The translations under genes and the position numbers were made by a program. The notes beneath the pieces are model-generated. The model was given only the letters and a program-made list of their open reading frames with translations, was not told the DNA's origin and did no database searches. A DNA stretch of 47,635 bases from Lysinibacillus sp. G4S2 (GTDB lineage Bacteria > Bacillota > Bacilli > Bacillales_A > Planococcaceae), in the NCBI RefSeq assembly GCF_030348505.1, contig NZ_JAUCFJ010000001.1, forward strand, positions 1-47,635. Reading direction: 5' to 3'. Below, in pieces: positions 15,645 through 23,644 of this stretch. How positions within the stretch are numbered: position 1 is the first letter of the stretch; each line of letters opens with the position of its first letter.

Positions 15645-16023
15645 GTTTCGTGCATGGTATCCTTTGAAAAATAAAATGATTTACTTAGAGGAATGTAGAG
15701 CAGATAAATGGTTTTGGTTCTTTAATGATGTAACGCTAAAACGTATGGAATACACAGGCCTTAAAGATATGAATGGTCGTTAAATTTATGAAGGTGATTT
15801 ATACAAGTACACACTTTCTCATGATATGTACGACCCTGAATCATCTGGTCACACATCTTTTGAAGTAGAACATATAAAAGCAGTTACTTTCGAAAATGGT
15901 GCATTTTATCATGGTGCGGATTTACTTTCAGATGTAGTTGAGTATGATGACACTTTGAAGTATGTAGGTAACATCTACGAAAATCCTGAACTACTGGAGG
16001 AATTACAAAATGGAACTAAATAA
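15631..16023 (+). pseudogene. YopX-family gene interrupted by an in-frame stop
   Basis: The frame from ATG 15631 encodes MREIKFRAWYPLKNKMIYLE, then MEYTGLKDMNGR, and stops at TAA 15781-15783. The same frame continues without any shift as IYEGDLYKYTLSHDMYD to a stop at 16021-16023. YopX proteins normally read GLKDKNGKEIYEGD, so TAA replaces what is usually a GAA (Glu) codon, a single-base change. The whole frame would give a normal-length YopX of 130 residues. The downstream part has an ATG at 15826 but no ribosome site. YopX function is unknown. Treated as a recently broken gene, barring readthrough or a sequencing error. Confidence 0.85.
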
Positions 16024-16537
16024 ATTTCAAGAGTTATCAAAGCGAACAATGCCGTTTAAAGGTGAACCGAAAAACCCTATTGAGTATGAAAATGGCTTAA
16101 CGAATTACGCCATGGGATTGATTGGTGAATGCACCGAGGTATTAAGTGCTGCTAATGATCGTGAATCGATTCTGAAAGAAATAGGTGATGTTTCACATTA
16201 CGCTTTTGGGATATTAACGTATCTGGGTGAGACATACGAGCCACTAGCTAACTATTTTGTGGAAGGCACAAAGGAAAAGTTGATTGAAAAAATCTTAATT
16301 TTATCAGGCGACATTTCAGAACAAGTTAAGAAATTCATATTCCATCGTCATGAATTAAATTCGAGTAAAGTCAAAATAGCATTAAAAATGTTAATCGAAA
16401 ATTTGGTTGTTCTTGCTGAGAAATACGATTATTCACTTGAAACTATTTGCGAAATGAACATCGATAAATTGAAAATGCGTTATCCGGAATCATTTAACAC
16501 AGAAGATAGTAAAAAGCGTGTAGATACGGTGCAGTAG
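16010..16537 (+). CDS. MazG-like nucleoside triphosphate pyrophosphohydrolase
   Basis: A 175-residue protein. Residues 25-70 hold the MazG-like metal-binding helices: NYAMGLIGECTEVLSAANDR with GECTEV as the ExxE motif, then ILKEIGDVSHYAFGILTYLG with ExxD. The C-terminal NIDKLKMRYPESFNTEDS matches the typical NxxKLxxRYP end. It should hydrolyse non-canonical or excess (d)NTPs. It overlaps the end of the YopX frame. A C-terminal extension between the two motifs (about 80-130) is longer than in minimal members. Confidence 0.82.
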   Translation: MELNKFQELSKRTMPFKGEPKNPIEYENGLTNYAMGLIGECTEVLSAANDRESILKEIGDVSHYAFGILTYLGETYEPLANYFVEGTKEKLIEKILILSGDISEQVKKFIFHRHELNSSKVKIALKMLIENLVVLAEKYDYSLETICEMNIDKLKMRYPESFNTEDSKKRVDTVQ

Positions 16538-16568
16538 AAAGAAAATGCGAAGTAGGAAGGTGAATCTT

Positions 16569-16859
16569 TTGAGCAATACAACAACTGAATTGAACGTAAA
16601 CCGTCAAGACAATATCGGAAAAGTCATTTTGCGCTTTGCTAATCGCATCGATGATAAATTAGAAATCAAAGTCCGGATAGAAGGACATATTTATCAAGAA
16701 GCAAATCTCCGTATTGAGTGGCAAGATCTAAAAGATGCTGGAGCAATTAAAACTAAAGGTGCTTTTAGTAAAGCAGAAAGGTGGATGAATAATAACAAAG
16801 ACTTTGTATTGAAGTTAATCGATACCCAGTATCCAACTTTTTGGGAAGTCTTTTACTAA
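16569..16859 (+). CDS. Small phage protein
   Basis: A 96-residue protein (MSNTTTELNVNRQDNIGKVI, then EIKVRIEGHIYQEANLRIEW). TTG 16569 is preferred because AAGGTGAATCTT precedes it; ATG 16545 is possible but lacks a good site. Mixed alpha/beta, no membrane segment. Last gene before a new promoter. Function unknown. Confidence 0.65.
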   Translation: MSNTTTELNVNRQDNIGKVILRFANRIDDKLEIKVRIEGHIYQEANLRIEWQDLKDAGAIKTKGAFSKAERWMNNNKDFVLKLIDTQYPTFWEVFY

Positions 16860-16896
16860 CTATTTGAAACAAATTGTTCAGTACTCTTTTGAAAAA

Positions 16897-16962
16897 GGTT
16901 ACCGAAATCAATTGTATTTTCTGTTCTAGGTGATATAATTTGATTAAGGTAACTTCAATCAA
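16897..16962 (+). promoter_or_regulatory. Promoter flanked by two iterated operator-like repeats
   Basis: TTGTAT (16912-16917), 16 bases, TATAAT (16934-16939). One repeat, GGTTACCGAAATCAA (16897-16911), ends exactly at the -35. A second, GGTAACTTCAATCAA (16948-16962), covers the start region; with upstream TTGATT it also forms an inverted repeat. Three more copies of the same unit lie inside the coding region that follows. Likely autoregulation by the ribbon-helix-helix protein. Confidence 0.7.
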
Positions 16963-16977
16963 AAGGGGACGTATTAC

Positions 16978-17505
16978 ATGAATGAATTATTAAAAATGAC
17001 AAAACCAAAACTGAAAGAGTTGTACATTCAAAAGTTAAAAGAAATAGAGTCATTATTAGGCTTGTTAGAAGAGCAAAGTATTCCAGTAACAACTGAACTC
17101 ATCATTAACTCAAATTACTTAGAAAGTCGTTCTTACAAAGATCCAGATGAGTTTGGTCATAAGGTAATGAAAAAAGAGAACTACGCATTAGATATTGAAA
17201 AATTTCAGTCTCTTATAGATGCACTTGAAAAATTAAAGCAAGAATATGAAATAGGTAACCAAAATCAAAATGGTGATAAGGATTTAGAAAAAAGTAACTT
17301 AATTCAAACCGAGAATGAAAAGAGTAACCTAAATCAACGTGGTGGCAAAAGAAAAGGTGCTGGACGAAAAGCGTTCGGGATAACTAAAAAGGTATCATTG
17401 ACACTTTCAGAAGAAACTTGGAGCGAAATAGGTGTTTTAATTGGTAATGGTTCAAATCAATCGGAGGTTTTAAGAAGCCTTATAGAAAAAGGATTGAAAA
17501 GTTAG
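16978..17505 (+). CDS. Ribbon-helix-helix DNA-binding protein with repeat-bearing linker
   Basis: A 175-residue protein. The N-terminal half is helical (PKLKELYIQKLKEIESLLGL, LDIEKFQSLIDALEKLKQEY). A low-complexity linker GNQNQNGDKDLEKSNLIQTE follows, then the basic GGKRKGAGRKAFGITKK segment and a C-terminal ribbon-helix-helix (VSLTLSEETWSEIGVLIGNG, SNQSEVLRSLIEKGLK). The linker codons carry three copies of a 15-bp repeat (17254-17268, 17293-17307, 17323-17337) that also flanks its promoter. It probably regulates itself and perhaps binds within its own gene, like CopG/ParR-type proteins. No known homologue identified. Confidence 0.75.
   Translation: MNELLKMTKPKLKELYIQKLKEIESLLGLLEEQSIPVTTELIINSNYLESRSYKDPDEFGHKVMKKENYALDIEKFQSLIDALEKLKQEYEIGNQNQNGDKDLEKSNLIQTENEKSNLNQRGGKRKGAGRKAFGITKKVSLTLSEETWSEIGVLIGNGSNQSEVLRSLIEKGLKS
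17254..17337 (+). repeat. Three intragenic copies of the RGTAACYNAAWTCAA-type repeat
   Basis: GGTAACCAAAATCAA (17254-17268), AGTAACTTAATTCAA (17293-17307) and AGTAACCTAAATCAA (17323-17337), spaced 39 and 30 bases start to start. They share the unit with two copies around the upstream promoter. They encode the Asn/Gln-rich linker, where protein constraint is probably low. Confidence 0.7.
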
Positions 17506-17550
17506 TACTGCACATTTTGAGTAAATAAACAAACAAGGTAGGTGCTGCAC

Positions 17551-18336
17551 ATGCAAAAAATGAAAGTAATTTTATTAGGACACACGCAATTAGTGGATAA
17601 AATAACTAGTAATTTATTCATGAAAGGATTAGAAGAGTGTTGCTGGGAAGATGACCCGACAAGTGGACAAGTAATTGCACTAGCAGCTATACGACAATGC
17701 TACTCACATAAAACGGCATTAGAAGTATTAGAAACGGAATCAGAAAAATATTTCGGTGATAAAGGCCAAGAAGGAAAACGATTATTTAATCACATCGTTA
17801 AAAGTGGACACACATCCACTATGGAGCATATCAACTTTACATTTACTGTGGAAGGCGTATCACGTGCATTACTCGCTCAATTAACAAGACATCGCCAACT
17901 ATCATTTAGCGTTCAATCACAAAGATATAACAAGCTTAGTAGTGACAGTCGTAGTGGTGGGTTTGATTATGTTGTGCCTGAAATTTTGGACTATAAACAC
18001 GAAAGATTTAAAAATTATGACGAAGAAAAATATACAAAAGAGTGGAATAAGACTGTTGAAGCCAACGAAATATTCGAAGGTTTGATGCATGAAATCCAGT
18101 GTGCGTATGACGAATTAATAGCATTAGGCATTCCACAAGAAGATGCACGAGCAGTATTACCAAACGCAACAACTTGTAATTTAGTCACAAGCGGAAACTT
18201 GCGGTCATGGTTAGAATTTTACAACAAGCGTAAAAATGGCAATGGTGCACAACATGAAATCGCGGAATTTGCCGAGCTCATTAAAAACGAAATTATAAAT
18301 GTTGAACCTTGGACGAATGACTATTTCGGATTGTAA
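17551..18336 (+). CDS. thyX: FAD-dependent thymidylate synthase ThyX
   Basis: A 261-residue flavoprotein that methylates dUMP to dTMP using methylene-tetrahydrofolate and NAD(P)H. The family signature RHRQLSFSVQSQR (113-125; RHRxxSxxxxSxR) is intact, with upstream GHTSTMEHINFTF and downstream NATTCNLVTSGNLRSWLEF, both characteristic. ATG 17551 has AGGTAGGTG 6 bases upstream. The phage copy would raise dTTP supply during replication, in line with the neighbouring MazG-like genes. Confidence 0.95.
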   Translation: MQKMKVILLGHTQLVDKITSNLFMKGLEECCWEDDPTSGQVIALAAIRQCYSHKTALEVLETESEKYFGDKGQEGKRLFNHIVKSGHTSTMEHINFTFTVEGVSRALLAQLTRHRQLSFSVQSQRYNKLSSDSRSGGFDYVVPEILDYKHERFKNYDEEKYTKEWNKTVEANEIFEGLMHEIQCAYDELIALGIPQEDARAVLPNATTCNLVTSGNLRSWLEFYNKRKNGNGAQHEIAEFAELIKNEIINVEPWTNDYFGL

Positions 18337-18373
18337 GTAGTTATAAAACCATATCTTCAACTGTGGAGGGTAT

Positions 18374-18793
18374 ATGAGCAAACTATCAAGAAATGATATA
18401 CAAAAACTTGAAGATTATTGGATTAATCTTAATGAATATAAAAAACTATTACAGTTTCGTGAATGGGAGTTACTTAATCCTCATAAAGAAACAGATACAA
18501 ACATTGGCGGTGGTCGTAGTAATAACACATCTGATACAACAGGGCGAAAAGCTATGATTCTTGCAGAAGATACACTGTATCAAAATTTAAGTCGTATTGT
18601 TTCAACCATTGAGAATATGTACGAGAAATTAGATCATGACCAGAAAACAATTGTTGATATGCGCTATCGGGATAAATTAGAGTGTTACGAGTGGCAGCAT
18701 ATCGGTGATGCATTATATATGTCAGTACAGCGAGTATTACGTAAACGGAATGCGTTGATTGATGAAACAGCTAGAAGATTGGGGTGGGTATGA
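18374..18793 (+). CDS. ArpU/RinA-like late transcriptional regulator (DUF722-type)
   Basis: A 139-residue protein with a C-terminal sigma-70-region-4-like HTH (KLDHDQKTIVDMRYRDKLEC, YEWQHIGDALYMSVQRVLRK). Position just before HNH and terminase is the usual place of ArpU/RinA-type activators, which switch on packaging and structural operons. The N-terminal half is helical (NDIQKLEDYWINLNEYKKLL). The ribosome site is within CTGTGGAGGG. The hairpin-rich gap at 18961-19208 is a plausible target. Confidence 0.78.
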   Translation: MSKLSRNDIQKLEDYWINLNEYKKLLQFREWELLNPHKETDTNIGGGRSNNTSDTTGRKAMILAEDTLYQNLSRIVSTIENMYEKLDHDQKTIVDMRYRDKLECYEWQHIGDALYMSVQRVLRKRNALIDETARRLGWV

Positions 18794-18960
18794 TGCACAT
18801 AATACAAGCAATAGAACAAATGCAAGCCATGCTACGAGATGTTTCTCCGTTGCTATGGGAATATAAACAAAACTTGAAGAAGCAAGGTTTCACAGAGCAA
18901 CAATCTTATGATTTAGTGAGAGATTATCAAAAGATAATGTTCACACAAAACAACAAATAA
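18790..18960 (+). CDS. Small helical phage protein
   Basis: A 56-residue protein (MMHIIQAIEQMQAMLRDVSP, then LLWEYKQNLKKQGFTEQQSY). Its ATG overlaps the stop of the late-regulator gene (ATGA), so it is translationally coupled. Similar short GFTxxQAxxLV proteins occur beside late regulators in other Firmicutes phages. Function unknown. Confidence 0.65.
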   Translation: MMHIIQAIEQMQAMLRDVSPLLWEYKQNLKKQGFTEQQSYDLVRDYQKIMFTQNNK

Positions 18961-19208
18961 AAACGTAATTGTGGCATATAGCGAATTACGCTATAAACCA
19001 TGTTAAATTGATATTGTGATAATTTTCAAAAGCGCACGGAAATGCGCTAATAAAACAATGCATTGCATAATAGCACGTTGCTTGTACGTGCACTTTAAAA
19101 ACAAGTGTGAAAGGTCGTATCTAACAAGGTGCGGCTTTTTATTATGCCTTGAGATGTCTGGTGCATGTTGAACCAGATATGTAAATATAAATTGTGGAGG
19201 GCGAATAA
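18961..19208. promoter_or_regulatory. Hairpin-rich control region ahead of the packaging operon
   Basis: A 248-base gene-free stretch with four perfect inverted repeats: TATAGCG/CGCTATA (18977-18995), AGCGCA/TGCGCT (19031-19048), GCACGT/ACGTGC (19073-19091) and TCTGGT/ACCAGA near 19157-19177. A GGTGCGGCTTTTTATT stretch (about 19131-19143) could end a transcript. Likely carries the late promoter and binding or antitermination sites; I cannot assign a promoter with confidence. Confidence 0.5.
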
Positions 19209-19424
19209 ATGGCAAACGAAATCGTAATCAAAATGAGTTCGGCTAATGAACCACCAAAGATAACACTTAATGGCAAGAAGATAAAAGGAATCATAGGTCT
19301 TGAATATAACTACGCAACATCTAATGCAGAATCGAATGGGCAACATAACTTCGTAGTTCGATATATCGATGAGGATACATCAACTATTCGTGCAGCTATA
19401 GTTCACAAAACGTTGGAGGGATGA
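19209..19424 (+). CDS. Small phage protein before the packaging genes
   Basis: A 71-residue protein (MANEIVIKMSSANEPPKITL, NGKKIKGIIGLEYNYATSN), a compact beta-rich fold by composition. Its ribosome site is TGTGGAGGGC, one of the prophage motif copies (19193-19202). Function unknown. Confidence 0.7.
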   Translation: MANEIVIKMSSANEPPKITLNGKKIKGIIGLEYNYATSNAESNGQHNFVVRYIDEDTSTIRAAIVHKTLEG

Positions 19425-19427
19425 ACA

Positions 19428-19916
19428 ATGGATAAATCAAATGTAACTATCAAACCCGATAGACCAGTAACATCTAAGAAATACTTAGCTAATTGTTGTA
19501 TGAAAAATCCTAACCATCAAATGTTTAAGGTTACTGATGGCGCTCGTTGTGTTGAATGTAATGGCTTAGTGAATGTTAAGGAAGTTACGATGGATGAACA
19601 TTACTCACTTCCAACTTATACAGAATTACACAAAAGCCGAAATGAAAAGCCAAGTAAATCATTATCCATTTCAGTTGATATGAACACAGACAAGATGCAA
19701 TTAAAGTTAAGAGCGATTGAAAAACATGTAGGAGCATTAGCCGATGAGTTAGATGCTATTGATAATACAGAACCTTGTGATAGGTGTGGTTGTATTAAAA
19801 CAGAAACACATACATTGTACTCTTCTAAAACTACTTACGAAACTATGCGCTGTTCAGAGTGTGGATTAAAGATAAGTGAAGAAGAGTTTCCTAATCGATT
19901 AGAAGGCAGCGACTAA
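19428..19916 (+). CDS. Phage protein with two zinc-binding Cys clusters
   Basis: A 162-residue protein with an N-terminal cluster (CCMKNPNH, CVEC) and a C-terminal CDRCGC ... CSECG zinc ribbon, separated by a helical stretch. It is encoded directly before the HNH gene. Could bind DNA or help packaging, but no family is recognised. Confidence 0.7.
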   Translation: MDKSNVTIKPDRPVTSKKYLANCCMKNPNHQMFKVTDGARCVECNGLVNVKEVTMDEHYSLPTYTELHKSRNEKPSKSLSISVDMNTDKMQLKLRAIEKHVGALADELDAIDNTEPCDRCGCIKTETHTLYSSKTTYETMRCSECGLKISEEEFPNRLEGSD

Positions 19917-19920
19917 CATC

Positions 19921-20256
19921 ATGCAAGAATACAAATCACTCGAGCAAAAGCGAAAGTTCTATGACAGTGGTGATTGGAAACATATTCGTGCTGAAGTAAA
20001 GAAACGCGACAACAATGAATGTCAGGAATGCAAACGTAATGGTCTTGTTAGAATCGATGACATTAACGAACTAAACAATGATGGCACACGAAAGAAGATT
20101 CAATTAGTCGTGCATCACATTAAAGAGTTAGAAGATCATCCAGACTTAGCACTCGACATTAACAATCTCGAAACACTTTGTGTTGATTGCCATAACCGTA
20201 TTCATGGTCGAGTATTCAGCAAGCCAAACAAGTGGAGAGACGATGAAAAGTGGTAA
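19921..20256 (+). CDS. HNH endonuclease
   Basis: A 111-residue nuclease: RDNNECQECKRNG (first Cys pair), VVHHIKELEDHPDLALDINN (catalytic HH), and LETLCVDCHNRIHG (second Cys pair and final H). HNH proteins encoded immediately before the terminase genes are required with the large terminase for cleavage at cos in HK97-like phages. Position, size and the following candidate cos region support a packaging role rather than homing. Confidence 0.92.
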   Translation: MQEYKSLEQKRKFYDSGDWKHIRAEVKKRDNNECQECKRNGLVRIDDINELNNDGTRKKIQLVVHHIKELEDHPDLALDINNLETLCVDCHNRIHGRVFSKPNKWRDDEKW

Positions 20257-20377
20257 TACCCCCCGGGTCAAAAAGTTTTGCGATTTTTTAAATCGTGGGC
20301 ACCGGTGATGGGGTCGTTTGTCTAAAAATATTCAAAAATACGCCTTCACATTAGAGGGGTAAGGGGGGAGGGGTTAC
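20257..20377. other. Candidate cos region
   Basis: A 121-base gap between HNH and small terminase, unusually G/C-structured for this genome: ACCCCCCGGGTC near 20259-20270, the CGATTT/AAATCG hairpin (about 20281-20295), palindromic CACCGGTG near 20300-20307, and a purine run GGGGTAAGGGGGGAGGGG near 20354-20371. HNH-terminase phages of the HK97 type carry cos in exactly this place. The cut site cannot be fixed by eye. Confidence 0.5.
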
Positions 20378-20716
20378 ATGAGAAAAGTCGATGTCGAAGC
20401 ATTACGTGAGCAGCTGTTAAGTAAGATTGATACAGCTGACTTGAAGGAAGTAGAAAAGGTAGAGCGTTATTGTGATCTAATTGAAATAGTGCAAGATTGT
20501 CGTGCCAAGGTTAAGGATGAAGGACCAAGCATTAAAATCATAAATGGTAAGCAAGAATTTACGAAAAGTCATCCTTGTATGAATGATATTGCTAAATTTA
20601 ACGCTCAAATCATTGCACTTGAAAAGTCTATGATATTCAAATTGAAGGCTGATATTCCAGTCCCTTCACCCTCATCCTCTGTGGGGGGCAAGAACAAACG
20701 CGGTGGTTTAATATGA
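20378..20716 (+). CDS. terS: Terminase small subunit (P27 family-like)
   Basis: A 112-residue protein (LREQLLSKIDTADLKEVEKV, VERYCDLIEIVQDCRAKVKD, HPCMNDIAKFNAQIIALEKS). The spacing of the helices and the HP.....A match P27-type small terminases, which recognise phage DNA at cos and regulate the large subunit. Starts after GGGGAGGGG and ends overlapping the large subunit ATG. Confidence 0.8.
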   Translation: MRKVDVEALREQLLSKIDTADLKEVEKVERYCDLIEIVQDCRAKVKDEGPSIKIINGKQEFTKSHPCMNDIAKFNAQIIALEKSMIFKLKADIPVPSPSSSVGGKNKRGGLI

Positions 20717-22425
20717 TTAGTTATAAATATGTTGATGATTATATCCAACAATTGCGTGATGGAAAAATCATTTTAAATAAACGACGAATTAAACTGATGG
20801 AATTAATTGAGCGTGAAATCTATCCGGCTGATGATATGTATTTCGATGCAAAGCAAATTGAAAGTTACATAGCCTTTACAGAGAAATATTACTTCCCGTT
20901 GACGTTGGCGCAAAAATTTAAAACGTGCTTCATTTTCTTGTATTATAACGACGGCTCGCTAGTTTTTAACGAGCATTTAGATTACGAGGGGCGTGGCGGT
21001 GGTAAAACAGGTCGTATTTCTTCACTAGCAAATTACTTTATTAGCGATTTACACGACATTCCTTATTACAATGTTTCAGTTGTTGCTAATAGTGAAAAAC
21101 AAGCGAAAATGTCATTTACGGAAGTTTATAACAAGATTGATCAGGACGATTCGCTCAAACAATATTTTGACCATAAAAAAGCATTGATAGAATCGTATGA
21201 TACGAAATCGGTTTTCCAATACCATACATCTAACGCGAATACAAAAGATGGTTTACGTGATGGCTGTGTAATCTTTGAGGAAATTCATCAATATGAAGAT
21301 GCCTCAACAGTAAATGTATTTACATCTGGTTTAGGTAAAGTTAAAAATCCACGTATCTTTTATGTTGGGTCTGATGGTTATGTTCGTGATGGTTTCATGG
21401 ATAAGTTAAATGAACGTGCTGACAATATCCTAGATGGGAACGTAAGTATTCGAGATGACGGTTTATTTCCATTCATGTGCTGCTTAGATGATGAAGCCGA
21501 AATGCATGACCCGAATATGTGGCAAAAAGCAAATTCACAATTCCATCCACCATTGTCCGAATATGCGAAAACACTATTCAAAACAGTCATGCAACAGTAC
21601 AAAAAACTAGAGCATGACCCGAGTGGTTACGAAGAATTTGTTACAAAGCGTATGAATTTACCAAAAGTCGATTTAGAGAAAAGTGTTACGTCTTGGGAGA
21701 AAATCGAAGCAACTGATCAAAAATATAACCTTGAAGAACTTAAGAATCGTGAATGCATTGGCGCAGTGGATTATGCGTCTATTCGCGATTTCGTAGCGTG
21801 TGGATTACTTTTCTTTAAGGACAATAACTATATCATTCCACGTGAATTATTTCAGGAGTTTGTTTGTAAGCCGTTTGCTGACAAGCATTATGGTTATAGC
21901 CAAACAAAAGCAGAAAATAACAATAAGAAAGACCATCGTAAATTCGCGCCAATTCGTGAATGGGAGAATGATGGTCTATTAACTGTGCTCGATAAAGAAG
22001 CTATGGATCCGTATATAGTAGTGAATTGGTTTGTTGAACGCCGTAACGAAGGTTGGAATATAAAAAAAATTGTGGGCGACAACTTCCGGATGGAAATATT
22101 ACGACCACTTTTTGAAGCTGAAGGATTTGAAGTAGAAACGATTCGCAATCCAGATGCAGCAAGTGCTTTGTTGGCACCAAAGATCGAATTAGCATTTGAT
22201 GAAGGCAGAGTAATTTTTGGTGATAATCCAGTACTACGATGGAATACGAACAATGTATTAGTTGTCATCGATAGCAAAGGAAATAAGCTTTATCGCAAAA
22301 AGGAAGCTGTTAAACGTAAGACAGACGGTTTCATGATGTTCCTTTATGGTGTATGGGCTACTCGCGATTTAGAAGATTTTGATGTCAGAACAACATTGAA
22401 AGCATTGAATTCGATTAATTTCTAA
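20713..22425 (+). CDS. terL: Terminase large subunit
   Basis: A 570-residue ATPase-nuclease that pumps DNA into proheads. Walker A GRGGGKTGR (about 93-101), Walker B GCVIFEEIHQYED (about 183-195), and C-terminal RuvC-like nuclease with GAVDYASIRDFVACG and later acidic residues in KIVGDNFRMEILRPLFEAEG and PKIELAFDEGRVIFGDNP. Length is normal for HK97-type TerL. Overlaps the small subunit by 4 bases. Confidence 0.95.
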   Translation: MISYKYVDDYIQQLRDGKIILNKRRIKLMELIEREIYPADDMYFDAKQIESYIAFTEKYYFPLTLAQKFKTCFIFLYYNDGSLVFNEHLDYEGRGGGKTGRISSLANYFISDLHDIPYYNVSVVANSEKQAKMSFTEVYNKIDQDDSLKQYFDHKKALIESYDTKSVFQYHTSNANTKDGLRDGCVIFEEIHQYEDASTVNVFTSGLGKVKNPRIFYVGSDGYVRDGFMDKLNERADNILDGNVSIRDDGLFPFMCCLDDEAEMHDPNMWQKANSQFHPPLSEYAKTLFKTVMQQYKKLEHDPSGYEEFVTKRMNLPKVDLEKSVTSWEKIEATDQKYNLEELKNRECIGAVDYASIRDFVACGLLFFKDNNYIIPRELFQEFVCKPFADKHYGYSQTKAENNNKKDHRKFAPIREWENDGLLTVLDKEAMDPYIVVNWFVERRNEGWNIKKIVGDNFRMEILRPLFEAEGFEVETIRNPDAASALLAPKIELAFDEGRVIFGDNPVLRWNTNNVLVVIDSKGNKLYRKKEAVKRKTDGFMMFLYGVWATRDLEDFDVRTTLKALNSINF

Positions 22426-22477
22426 CGTCTATATTCTCAATTGTGGAAGGCGTACAAAAGGAGGTGAGACATTTAAA

Positions 22478-23644
22478 ATGGGGTTTTTATCAAACATCTT
22501 TCAACGTAATCAAAACTTAAAGTCGTCGTATGAATTTAATTTTGAGGGCTTAGAAGTTGAACAACGTGCTTACCTGAAAACTATGGCTTTAGAGGTTTGC
22601 ATTGGTTTTATTGCTCGCACAGTTGCAATGGCTACATTTCGTATTTCCCAAAATAACAAACGCGTTTATGATAATTGGGATTATTCACTTAACGTTAGAC
22701 CAAATACAGACCAATCGGCAGCGGAATTCTGGCAAGACTTTGCTTATCGTGCCATCCACAATAATGAAGTGTTGGTGGTAGTGAGTGATAACGGGGATTT
22801 GTTAATTGCTGATTCATTCACTCGTAAAGAGTACGCTGTACTACCTGATACATTTTCTAATGTAACAGTAAAGGAATTTACGTTCCAACGCACCTTTAAA
22901 ATGAATGAAGTTATTTACATTACTTATAACAATGAAAAATTAACAAAATTCATGAAGGGGCTATTTGCAGATTACACTGAATTATTCAGCCGAATGATTC
23001 AAACATCGATGTTTTCAAATCAAATTCGTGCAACAGCTAGTATCGACGCAAATCAAAGTCTTGATGATGAAAACCTAGCTGAATTAGGAAGTTTCATCAA
23101 TAAAATGTTTAATGCCTTCAAAACGAAAGTGTTTGCAATCGTGCCAAAACTGAAAGGTTTCGATTATGAGGAAATTACAGATGGTACAAACGGTGGTCGT
23201 TCCATCGAAGATATTACAAAAATATCTGACAAAGCGGTTGAGCATGTAGCTCAACTTTTAGGTTTACCAGTCGCTTTAGTTCGCGGTGATATGTCTGAGT
23301 ACGAAACTGCTTTAAAAGCTTATGACAAGTTTTGTTATGGTCCGTTTCTTAAGAAAATTTCTGATGAATTGAACAACAAGACAATCGAAAAGAAGGATTA
23401 TCAAAATGGGCGCAAAATTAAAGTGTACGGCATTGTTATCGACGATCCGTTGGAACGACTTGATAAAGTTGATAAAGGCATTGCAAGTGGAGCTATTACA
23501 CCAAACGAAGGGCGAGTGGAGTTCTTGAATTTAGAGCCATCTGATGACCCGGCAATGGACAAACATTATATTACTAAGAACTATGCGGAAGCAGAGCACT
23601 CGAAGGGAGGTGAGAATAATAATGAAGGTGAAACGACTGTTTAA
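22478..23644 (+). CDS. Portal protein (HK97 family)
   Basis: A 388-residue portal that forms the DNA entry ring. Typical phrases: GFIARTVAMATFRISQN, NVRPNTDQSAAEFWQDFAYR, LLGLPVALVRGDMSEYETAL and GRVEFLNLEPSDDPAMDKHY. AGGAGGTGAGACATTTAAA precedes the ATG. It overlaps the protease gene by 23 bases, as is common in HK97-like head operons. Confidence 0.93.
   Translation: MGFLSNIFQRNQNLKSSYEFNFEGLEVEQRAYLKTMALEVCIGFIARTVAMATFRISQNNKRVYDNWDYSLNVRPNTDQSAAEFWQDFAYRAIHNNEVLVVVSDNGDLLIADSFTRKEYAVLPDTFSNVTVKEFTFQRTFKMNEVIYITYNNEKLTKFMKGLFADYTELFSRMIQTSMFSNQIRATASIDANQSLDDENLAELGSFINKMFNAFKTKVFAIVPKLKGFDYEEITDGTNGGRSIEDITKISDKAVEHVAQLLGLPVALVRGDMSEYETALKAYDKFCYGPFLKKISDELNNKTIEKKDYQNGRKIKVYGIVIDDPLERLDKVDKGIASGAITPNEGRVEFLNLEPSDDPAMDKHYITKNYAEAEHSKGGENNNEGETTV

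Noticed and set aside
19003..19346. Minus-strand frames opposite the control region and the 19209 gene
   Set aside because: No ribosome sites; the frames run through hairpins and oppose a well-supported gene.
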